In this document: positions 19,801 through 26,417 of the stretch, in pieces
Layout of the letters: the number at the start of each line of letters is the position of its first letter
How positions within the stretch are numbered: position 1 is the first letter of the stretch
Assembly (NCBI GenBank): GCA_964230605.1
Contig: CAXRIN010000086.1
Span: 1 to 36,501 of the forward strand
Source of the DNA: GCA-002722245 sp964230605
Lineage (GTDB): Bacteria > Bacteroidota > Bacteroidia > Flavobacteriales_C > GCA-002722245
Reading direction: 5' to 3'
DNA length: 36,501 nt
Position numbers and translations under genes: made by a program
The notes under the pieces: generated by a model
The model's database searches: none
What the model saw: only the letters and a program-made list of their open reading frames with translations
What the model was told of the DNA's origin: nothing

Positions 19801-20147
19801 ATGCAGAAAGAACTTGTCATAGTACTTCAGGAAAAAGAGCTGTTGAGCACAATCACTCACACGAAGTTGAGATTGATAATCAAACTGTAATTATGGAAGT
19901 TTATCCAAACCCAACTTCAAGTAATGCAACTGTTTCTGTTTCATTTGAGCAAGAAGGAGAATATACTATTGCAGTTTTCAATATGATTGGAGAAAAGGTA
20001 CAAGATCTTTATTCTGGTAATGCCATTGAGGGAGATATTCAAGATTATAAAATCAATGCTTCGGCACTTAAATCTGGAATTTACTTCATTAATGCTTACA
20101 CTTCAAATGGAGTAATTGCATCGCAGAAATTGATTGTTACAAAGTAA
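16876..20147 (+). pseudogene. Surface protein with Ig-like, TSP3-like, HYR and type A T9SS domains, N-terminally truncated and interrupted
   Basis: Open coding without a start enters at about 16876 (QLIASGATGNPTTGTFSWIP). It contains cadherin/Ig-like repeats (SGTPGLNDVGSSVVTIE), calcium-binding thrombospondin-3-like strings (DNDKDGIPDAVDLDDDNDG; DSDGDGIVDQFDLDSDNDG), two tandem modules of about 80 residues (APVALAQDLTVQLDVNGN and APVAVAQNVTIQLDENGN), a HYR domain, SprB-like repeats (SCFGSTDGSINITVEGG), and a type A sorting domain (VYPNPTSSNATVSVSF ... GIYFINAYTSNGVIASQKL). The frame shifts between 18403 and 18414 (NNVV/DANLNGC). A TGA at 18993-18995 replaces the conserved Trp of the HYR motif (VIT-W-SAPVANDNC), after which the same frame runs open to 20147. 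Probably a dead adhesin gene, unless the errors are technical. Confidence 0.85.
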
Positions 20148-20170
20148 TTTGTAATTATTGATAATATTTA

Positions 20171-20199
20171 AGCGACCCAATTATGGGTCGCTTTTTTTT
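20171..20199 (+). terminator. Rho-independent terminator
   Basis: Stem AGCGACCC / GGGTCGCT (20171-20178, 20185-20192) with an AATTAT loop and a run of seven further Ts. It ends the surface-protein gene and isolates the Nudix regulator. Confidence 0.92.
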
Positions 20200-20260
20200 G
20201 CTTTAATCTTTGACAAAGAAGACTTTTGAATTATTGTTATTTTTACGCAAATTAAAAGAA

Positions 20261-20950
20261 ATGTCTGAAGAAAAGTACCCCAGAATTGATGTTACGGTTG
20301 ATGCTGTTGTGTTTGGTTATGATGCAATCGAAGGAATTTCGGTTTTATTAATCCAAAGGAAGTTTCCACCATTTCAAGGTGATTGGGCAATTCCAGGAGG
20401 GTTTGTTGATAAAGGAGAATCATTGGAAGATGCTGTTCACCGCGAATTACAGGAGGAAACGGGTATTTCTATAAATTATCTAGAGCAACTATATACTTTT
20501 GGTGAGCCTAATCGAGATCCAAGGAAAAGAATAATATCAGTAGCTTATTATGGATTAGTCAGTCCTGATGCTTTTGAAATTCATGCAGCGGATGATGCGG
20601 ATGATGCTCAATGGTTTAAAATTGATGAACTCCCTAAATTAGCTTTCGATCATCAAAAGATTTTGACCATGGCTATTTTCAGACTGAGAAATAAAATCTC
20701 ATATGAACCTGTTGGTTTTGAATTGTTAGATGATAAATTTCCTTTCTCTTCTTTGCACAAGCTTTATGAGACTCTTTACGGTGTGACAATTGATCGTAGA
20801 AATTTTAAAAAGAAGTTCTTATCGCTAGGGATTTTGAATGAATTACCGCCGCAGAAAACACCAGGAAGAGGTCGCCCAGGAAATCTCTACGAATTTGATA
20901 AAGAACGTTATTTCAAATTGAAAGAAGAAGGAATTGTTTTTGAAATTTAA
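20261..20950 (+). CDS. NrtR-like Nudix/winged-helix regulator
   Basis: 230 residues from ATG 20261; a TTG at 20210 would add 17 residues that lie just after the terminator and are not part of the fold. The N-terminal Nudix domain has an exact Nudix box, GGFVDKGESLEDAVHRELQE followed by ETGI (about 46-69), so hydrolysis of a nucleoside-diphosphate compound is not excluded. The C-terminal half (about 155-230: PFSSLHKLYETLYG, RRNFKKKFLSLG, then a basic PGRGRPGNLYEFD wing) is the winged helix seen in NrtR/NadQ-type regulators, which bind ADP-ribose or related ligands and control NAD metabolism. Two inverted repeats stand between this gene and the next. Control of the downstream SPFH/NAD-kinase-fold operon is inferred. 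Confidence 0.85.
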   Translation: MSEEKYPRIDVTVDAVVFGYDAIEGISVLLIQRKFPPFQGDWAIPGGFVDKGESLEDAVHRELQEETGISINYLEQLYTFGEPNRDPRKRIISVAYYGLVSPDAFEIHAADDADDAQWFKIDELPKLAFDHQKILTMAIFRLRNKISYEPVGFELLDDKFPFSSLHKLYETLYGVTIDRRNFKKKFLSLGILNELPPQKTPGRGRPGNLYEFDKERYFKLKEEGIVFEI

Positions 20951-20975
20951 AATTTTCTACCTCTAAATCAGTTAA

Positions 20976-20994
20976 TTACACTTAATTAGTGTAA
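20976..20994. promoter_or_regulatory. Candidate operator 1 of the Nudix regulator
   Basis: TTACACTTAATTAGTGTAA: 7-bp perfect arms around TAATT, 15 bases upstream of the -33 box of the SPFH operon. Size and symmetry suit a dimeric winged-helix regulator. The pairing with the Nudix protein is inference. Confidence 0.5.
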
Positions 20995-21009
20995 AAAAGA
21001 CACAAAATA

Positions 21010-21042
21010 TTTGGATTCTAAACCTATGTGGTTTTATATTTG
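21010..21042 (+). promoter_or_regulatory. Promoter of the SPFH/NAD-kinase-fold operon
   Basis: TTTG (21010-21013) and TATATTTG (21035-21042) are separated by 21 bases, matching the Bacteroidota TTTG/TAnnTTTG consensus. The predicted start is about 43 bases before ATG 21091. Confidence 0.7.
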
Positions 21043-21059
21043 TGTATATACAACACAAA
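21039..21059. promoter_or_regulatory. Candidate operator 2 overlapping the -7 box
   Basis: Arms TTTGTGT (21039-21045) and ACACAAA (21053-21059) are perfect complements around a 7-base spacer. The left arm lies within the -7 box and the transcription start region, where a bound repressor would block initiation. Confidence 0.4.
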
Positions 21060-21090
21060 ATAAATTATTAACCTTTTAAAACCATTAGTT

Positions 21091-22110
21091 ATGTTTGGAT
21101 TTAGATATATAAAGTTTGATACGATGGATTATATTATTCACTATCAAAATGGAAAGATTAAGAAAGAGGGACCTGGTTTAGCGTTTTTTTATTTTGAACC
21201 TAATGCCAGCATTGTTCGAGTACCCACAAAAACAATTGATTTACCTTTTATTTTTAACGAAACAACAAAGGATTTTCAAGAAGTAACAATCCAAGGTCAG
21301 TTAACTTTCAAAGTAGTTGATCCTAAAAAATTAGCAGGAGAATTAGATTTTACAGTTAATGCAAACAATCAATATCTCACTGATGATTTTGAAAAATTAA
21401 CACAAAGATTGGTTAACGAAGCACAAACAGCAGTTGCTAAATTGGTGAATCAAACTCAAGTTACTGATGTTTTAAACAAACAAGTAGAGATTGAAACAAA
21501 ACTGATAGATGGCTTAGGCAAAAGCAATGTTTTAGAACAATTAGGTACAAGAATTATTACCGTTAATGTTTTAGCAATAAAAGCACAGCCTGAAATGGCA
21601 AGGGCGTTGGAGGCAAAAACTAGAGAGGCAATTCAACAAGAAGCTAATAAGGCAATTTATGACAGACGAAACTTCGCAGTAGAACAGGAAAGAAAAATTA
21701 AGGAGACTGAATTAAATACTGAAATTGCTGTTGAAGAAAAACAACGACAAATTGCCGAAAAACAAATGGAAACAGATGTTGTAAAACAAGAAAATGAGCG
21801 TAAGTTGAGAGAAATGGAAATTGATGCTGCAGTTGCTGTTGAGGAACGAAACAAAGAATTGGTAGCAATGAAGGTTGAAAATGAGAAGAAGGAGGCCGAT
21901 GCTAAGGAATATACTTTAAAAGCGATTATGAACGCTTACAAAGATGTAGACTGGAAAGTGCTAACTGCTTTAAATAACAAGCAAATGGATGCTGCGGCAA
22001 ACATAGCACTTGCTTTTAGAGAATTAGCAGGTAATACCGATAAAATTGGTACACTAAACATTACTCCTGATTTATTAGATGGTTTATTAATGCAAAAAGG
22101 AAAGAAATGA
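21091..22110 (+). CDS. SPFH/Band 7 domain protein
   Basis: A 339-residue protein of the stomatin/prohibitin/flotillin/HflK (SPFH) superfamily. The beta-rich SPFH core (about 10-175) includes GPGLAFFYFEPNASIVRVPT and VTIQGQLTFKVVDPKKL. It is followed by a long, highly charged coiled coil (about 180-275: EQERKIKETELNTEIAVEEK) and a C-terminal helical region (AANIALAFRELAGN). I see no transmembrane helix or signal peptide, so this is a cytoplasmic or peripheral ring-forming scaffold. It is the first gene after the regulated promoter; its stop overlaps the next start (ATGA), so it is translationally coupled to the NAD-kinase-fold protein. Confidence 0.88.
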   Translation: MFGFRYIKFDTMDYIIHYQNGKIKKEGPGLAFFYFEPNASIVRVPTKTIDLPFIFNETTKDFQEVTIQGQLTFKVVDPKKLAGELDFTVNANNQYLTDDFEKLTQRLVNEAQTAVAKLVNQTQVTDVLNKQVEIETKLIDGLGKSNVLEQLGTRIITVNVLAIKAQPEMARALEAKTREAIQQEANKAIYDRRNFAVEQERKIKETELNTEIAVEEKQRQIAEKQMETDVVKQENERKLREMEIDAAVAVEERNKELVAMKVENEKKEADAKEYTLKAIMNAYKDVDWKVLTALNNKQMDAAANIALAFRELAGNTDKIGTLNITPDLLDGLLMQKGKK

Positions 22111-23039
22111 TTTTCGAGCAAGCCATATTAATTAGAAATAAAACAAGGCTTGAGCAATTGATTGAAAGATTCAATACTAAAGCTCAAGCCGAGTTTTACA
22201 TTGAAAGAAGTGGAGGAAACTTTGACTTTTATGAAAAGGAGCACAATGCTTTTTATAAAGCTCTTGATGTACTTCAAAAGGAACTTCATAAATTCCCTAA
22301 ATCCAAGGTTTTGGATAGGGCATTCTTACCCAATTATTTGTATACCAAACAAGATTTAATAGTAGTATTGGGTCAAGATGGTTTAGTGGCAAATACCGCA
22401 AAATATGTGAACGGACAACCTATTGCTGCTTTTAACCCCAATCCAGATGCTTATGATGGGATTTTACTTCCTTTTAAAGTCAAGGAAGCTAAACAAGTTT
22501 TTAAAGCACTAGAAGAGGATAAGTTTAGAGCTAAAAAGATAACAATGGCAGAGGCAGTTTTTAATGATGGCCAAAGGTTGTTAGCTTTTAACGATTTCTT
22601 TATCGGACCTAAAACACACGTTTCTGCCAGATACAAAATCAAATACCTTGGTATTGAGGAAGTTCAAAGTAGTAGTGGAGTTTTGGTGAGTACTGGTGCA
22701 GGAAGTACTGGCTGGATGAGTAGTGTGTTTAACATGGCTGAGGGAATTTTTGATTACCATAACCAAACCTATGATCACTTTCAAAAAACAATGAATTGGG
22801 AAACCAAGGAGCTAATGTTTGTAGTTAGAGAACCATTTTTAAGTAAAACTACTGGTGCAAGTATATGTTTTGGTAAGATTGGTGAAAATAAACTAGAACT
22901 AGAAAGTTTGATGCCTGAAGGTGGAGTTGTTTTTAGTGATGGAATTGAGGCAGATGCCATTCCTTTTAACGCAGGAGCAACTGTTAATATTGGAATTGCA
23001 GCAGAAAAAGCGAATGTAATTACAACATTGAATTTGTAA
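22107..23039 (+). CDS. NAD-kinase-fold protein with altered motifs
   Basis: 310 residues. The elements of ATP-NAD kinase are recognisable: the GGDG loop is present as VVLGQDGLVANT (GQDG, 89-92), the NE/D region as LLAFNDFFIG (161-163), and the conserved STPTGSTAY as LVSTGAGSTGWMSS (195-203). A late DG (VVFSDGIEADAIPF) matches the family C-terminus. The glycine-to-glutamine change in GGDG and the loss of the NE glutamate mean that activity on NAD cannot be assumed; it may bind NAD, phosphorylate a related nucleotide, or act as a sensor. An N-terminal extension of about 65 residues precedes the fold. It overlaps the SPFH gene by 4 bases and lies 16 bases before the fusion gene. Confidence 0.8.
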   Translation: MIFEQAILIRNKTRLEQLIERFNTKAQAEFYIERSGGNFDFYEKEHNAFYKALDVLQKELHKFPKSKVLDRAFLPNYLYTKQDLIVVLGQDGLVANTAKYVNGQPIAAFNPNPDAYDGILLPFKVKEAKQVFKALEEDKFRAKKITMAEAVFNDGQRLLAFNDFFIGPKTHVSARYKIKYLGIEEVQSSSGVLVSTGAGSTGWMSSVFNMAEGIFDYHNQTYDHFQKTMNWETKELMFVVREPFLSKTTGASICFGKIGENKLELESLMPEGGVVFSDGIEADAIPFNAGATVNIGIAAEKANVITTLNL

Positions 23040-23055
23040 TACTTAATTTAACATC

Positions 23056-25338
23056 ATGACAAAATCGATCCTTATAACTCAATGTTTTCAGAATGATTTT
23101 ACAGAACCAATTGGAGTGCACGATCCTTTACCAAATGCACTCCATATTGGTTTTGATGAATCTAAAAGATTAATGGGAGAGAATCCCAAAGAGGGAATGT
23201 TAATTCAATTTATGAATTGGGCATACAGAGATTCTGAAAATCTGAAAATCGTAAATATTAGAGATTGGCATGATGAAAATGATCCTAATCAAGTTGCACA
23301 TTTACAACAGTTTGGAAAACATTGTATTCAAAATACAAAAGGAGCTGAGTTTGTTTTTGAAGATTTAAGAATAAAAGAAAGAGAAGTAATCATCAACGCA
23401 TCTGGTTTGAATGATTTTGTAGATACCAATTTAGAATTGGTTTTGCAGGACTATAAATCTGATGTGGTAAAAGTTGGATTGATTGGTGTATGGACTGAGG
23501 CTAAAATTTCCTTTCTCGCTTATGAATTATCAACTCAATATACCAATTTTGAAATTGCTATTTGTAGTGCTTTAACAGCAAGTTCATCTACTCACATGCA
23601 CTTTATAGCTCTGGAGCAACTTTCGAGTTTATTAAATGTTAAAGTAATCAATTCAATTACTGAGTTTGGGACATTCCTTTCATCGAATACACCAAAATTA
23701 GCGGCTAGTAAAAAACATAATATACCTTCAGTAAAATATGGTGATGAAGTTAATTTACACTCGGAAGATGAATCGATAATTAATTACCTATTCCGAAATT
23801 CAAAGGAGGCTGAATTCAATGTTTTGGATGGCGGCTTTTCTGGAAATGTAGTGATGAAAGCCAAGTCTTTTGATTATCACGGCCACGAGGAAGTTCCAGT
23901 TGTTCTTAAGATAGGACCAAGAAATCCTATGGCACAGGAAAGGGAGTCGTTTGAAAGAATAAGGGATGTTTTAGGAAACAATGCGCCAAGTATTGTTGAT
24001 TATATAGAGACTGAAAATCGTGCAGGAATAAAATATAGATATGCTTCAATGTTCGACGAAAAAGTGCAAACATTTCAAGGTTTTTATGGTGAATCGGAGG
24101 ATGTTGAAAGAATAAAATACTTCTTAGATATTATTTTTAAAAAGCAGCTGGGAAGGTTTTACAAGGCAGCGACTTCAGAAAAAATGGATCTGTTGGATTA
24201 CTATGATTTTAGTAGTAAATATGCATCTTCAGTTGATCGTAAAATTCAAGATTTAATTGGAGAATTCAATCATTCTTCGGCAACATTAACTGTTGAAGGA
24301 AAAGATTGTTTTAACCTTTCCAAGTTTTATAATCAGTACATTGATCAATTAAAAGGACAAGTTATCAATTCGCATTATCAAGCCTACTTACATGGTGATT
24401 TAAATGGTGCAAATATTATTATTGATGCTCAGGATAATGTTTGGCTTATTGATTTTTTCCATACACATCGAGGTCATGTTTTAAAAGATTTAATAAAGCT
24501 TGAAAATGACTTGCTTTACATCTTTATGAAAATTAATTCCAAAGAGGAATTTGATGAAGCCACTCAGCTAATAGATGTAATTCTAGATACTGGAGATTTG
24601 TGGGCTGAATTACCTGAAATTAAATTCGAATACGCTCAGTTAAATAAAGCATACGTAACGCTTAAAGTATTAAGATCATACTACAAAGATTTAATTCAAA
24701 CTGATAGGGGGGCTTATCAACTTTTTGTTGGTTTATTAAGATATTCGGTACATACTTTATCTTTTGATGAGTGTAATGTTTGGCAAAGAAAACTGGCCCT
24801 ATATAGTTCTTGTATCTTAGCCGAAAAAATTAAAAATCATATCCAATCTGTTGCTGAACTCAGAATAGATTTTGTTCAAGGTATCCCAGAAAAAATAGGA
24901 ATGACAATTCTTCCAGGAAGAAGAGACAGAAATAGAGATTTACAAAAGGATATTCAAACCATTAAAAATAATGGAATAGGCAGTGTAGTTACTTTGATTA
25001 CCGATGATGAATTAGAATTTTATGGAGTTCCTAGTTTGGAATTGGAACTTCAAAAGGAAGGATTACATACAAAACATGTAAGTATTGTTGATCAGGGCAT
25101 CCCAACAGAAGATGAATTAAAGGAATTAGTAAGTTGGATTGATTACAGAGTTGGTAATAATGATAAAGTTTTAGTGCATTGTGTAGGTGGACTTGGAAGA
25201 ACAGGAACAGTGGTTTCAAGCTATCTTAAAAAGTACCACAAACTGTCAGCAAATTCTGCAATAGATATGGTTAGAAAATCCAGATCTCCACGTTCTGTGG
25301 AATCGAAAGTTCAAGAGGAAATGGTAAAGAGGTTTTGA
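23056..25338 (+). CDS. Tripartite fusion: isochorismatase-fold pseudoenzyme, APH-like kinase, dual-specificity phosphatase
   Basis: 760 residues in three parts. (1) Residues 1-210 have the nicotinamidase/isochorismatase fold: CFQNDFTEP, IRDWHDEND, GKHCIQNTKGAEF, GLIGVWTEAK. The three catalytic positions are replaced: Asp by Cys10, Lys by Asn114, Cys by Lys150. (2) Residues about 250-600 are an APH/protein-kinase-like domain with VVLKIG (lysine strand), YLHGDLNGANIIID (His446, Asp448, Asn453) and WLIDFFHT (Asp466), so the catalytic and metal residues are kept. (3) Residues about 620-760 are a cysteine phosphatase with VHCVGGLGRTGT (Cys709, Arg715), the HCxxGxxR active site. This unites a likely inactive nicotinamide-type binding domain with an antagonistic kinase and phosphatase. 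Reversible phosphorylation controlled by an NAD-related ligand is inference. Confidence 0.82.
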   Translation: MTKSILITQCFQNDFTEPIGVHDPLPNALHIGFDESKRLMGENPKEGMLIQFMNWAYRDSENLKIVNIRDWHDENDPNQVAHLQQFGKHCIQNTKGAEFVFEDLRIKEREVIINASGLNDFVDTNLELVLQDYKSDVVKVGLIGVWTEAKISFLAYELSTQYTNFEIAICSALTASSSTHMHFIALEQLSSLLNVKVINSITEFGTFLSSNTPKLAASKKHNIPSVKYGDEVNLHSEDESIINYLFRNSKEAEFNVLDGGFSGNVVMKAKSFDYHGHEEVPVVLKIGPRNPMAQERESFERIRDVLGNNAPSIVDYIETENRAGIKYRYASMFDEKVQTFQGFYGESEDVERIKYFLDIIFKKQLGRFYKAATSEKMDLLDYYDFSSKYASSVDRKIQDLIGEFNHSSATLTVEGKDCFNLSKFYNQYIDQLKGQVINSHYQAYLHGDLNGANIIIDAQDNVWLIDFFHTHRGHVLKDLIKLENDLLYIFMKINSKEEFDEATQLIDVILDTGDLWAELPEIKFEYAQLNKAYVTLKVLRSYYKDLIQTDRGAYQLFVGLLRYSVHTLSFDECNVWQRKLALYSSCILAEKIKNHIQSVAELRIDFVQGIPEKIGMTILPGRRDRNRDLQKDIQTIKNNGIGSVVTLITDDELEFYGVPSLELELQKEGLHTKHVSIVDQGIPTEDELKELVSWIDYRVGNNDKVLVHCVGGLGRTGTVVSSYLKKYHKLSANSAIDMVRKSRSPRSVESKVQEEMVKRF

Positions 25339-25347
25339 TTTTTTATT

Positions 25348-25365
25348 TCTTAATCTAGATTAAGA
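25348..25365. promoter_or_regulatory. 18-bp perfect palindrome
   Basis: TCTTAATCTAGATTAAGA reads the same on both strands. It is 9 bases after the fusion gene stop and 33 before the dioxygenase start. It could be an operator for the next gene or a weak terminator. It differs in sequence from the operators at 20976 and 21039. Confidence 0.45.
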
Positions 25366-25398
25366 GATTTGTTGAAGTAATGTTCGAATTTTAGTGTT

Positions 25399-26295
25399 AT
25401 GGACAGAAAGGATTTTTTAAAATCTTTAATAGGAATTACAGCTATGGGAACATTATCGAGTTTTAAGAGTTTTACAGACGATTTACCTGTACAACCTAAA
25501 AAAATGCCTGTGCTTTTTACATCGCACGGAAACCCTTTTGATATAGTGAAATCAAAGGAGGAAAAAAGGTTTTGGAATGCGCTTCATACATTAGGCCTTA
25601 AATTACAAAAGGAGCATGAGGTTAAAGCTGCTCTAGTTGTTTCAGCTCACTGGTGCACAACAGGTACTTTTGTAAATGTTTCCCCTACTCAAAAGCAGAT
25701 TTTTGATTATTACGGGTTCCCGAAAGAATATTACGAAGTTTATTATAATGCTCAAGGATCACCTGAAGTAGCCAAGGAAATTAAAACCTATGTTGATTCA
25801 GTAAAAGAAACAACAGATTGGGGACTAGATCATGGCGCTTGGCCAATGTTAATGCATTTATTTCCAAAGGCTGATGTTCCGGTTTTTCAAATGAGTATTG
25901 ATTATAATGCAAAGCCTGAATATCATTATAAATTAGGTCAGCAGTTGAAGAAATTGCGCGAAAAGGGTGTTTTAATTATTGGAAGTGGCGCTTTGATTCA
26001 CAACTTAAGCTTGGGAATGAAAAAAATTCGGGAGGGCGATAATACCCTTTACGGATGGGAATTGGAATATGATGCTTGGTTGAAAAAGCAAATAGATGCA
26101 AGAAACTTCACAGACTTAATCAATTATACCACAAGCCATAATTTAGGAAAGTTAGCAAGTCCAACTCCAGATCACTATGTACCTGTTTTGTACAGCTTAG
26201 GATTAATGGACAGCACTGATCAGATTCAACATTTTTTTGAGGACAACCCATCGCTTCCAGCATTTAGTGAAAGAAGTTTTTTAATTACCTCTTAA
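25399..26295 (+). CDS. DODA-type extradiol dioxygenase (YgiD-like)
   Basis: 298 residues of the LigB/DODA superfamily. Metal ligands are visible: SHGNP (His43), SAHW (His84), DHGAWPML (His145), GSGALIHNL (His201) and PDHYVPVLY. Members open catechol rings such as DOPA, or act as zinc-dependent relatives of aromatic dioxygenases. The N-terminus (DRKDFLKSLIGITAMGTL) resembles a Tat-type or secretion leader, with an RKDFLK rather than a twin-arginine motif, followed by a spacer before the catalytic domain, so export is possible. It ends convergent with the ybbP-like gene, across the 105-bp insert. It is on the same strand as the NAD-like operon but 60 bases downstream with a palindrome between; membership is uncertain. 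Confidence 0.85.
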   Translation: MDRKDFLKSLIGITAMGTLSSFKSFTDDLPVQPKKMPVLFTSHGNPFDIVKSKEEKRFWNALHTLGLKLQKEHEVKAALVVSAHWCTTGTFVNVSPTQKQIFDYYGFPKEYYEVYYNAQGSPEVAKEIKTYVDSVKETTDWGLDHGAWPMLMHLFPKADVPVFQMSIDYNAKPEYHYKLGQQLKKLREKGVLIIGSGALIHNLSLGMKKIREGDNTLYGWELEYDAWLKKQIDARNFTDLINYTTSHNLGKLASPTPDHYVPVLYSLGLMDSTDQIQHFFEDNPSLPAFSERSFLITS

Positions 26296-26417
26296 ACTAG
26301 TGCTCGATTCCTATCGAGTACTTAGGAGTTAAGCGCTTCTTAGCGCGTATGGCGTTAGGAAACACCATGCTCCAGTGTCCTCGCTGGGAAGCGAGAACAA
26401 GTTAATTACCTCTTAAA
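26281..26417. repeat. 105-bp hairpin-rich insert flanked by a 16-bp direct repeat
   Basis: TTAATTACCTCTTAAA occurs at 26281-26296 and again at 26402-26417. The left copy encodes the last residues and stop of the dioxygenase, the right copy the last residues and stop of the convergent permease. The 105 bases between begin and end with related hairpins (GTGCTCGAT-TCCT-ATCGAGTAC and GTCCTCGCT-GGGA-AGCGAGAAC) and contain further short stems. No ORF. Best read as a small element whose arrival duplicated 16 bp of overlapping convergent stops. Confidence 0.6.
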
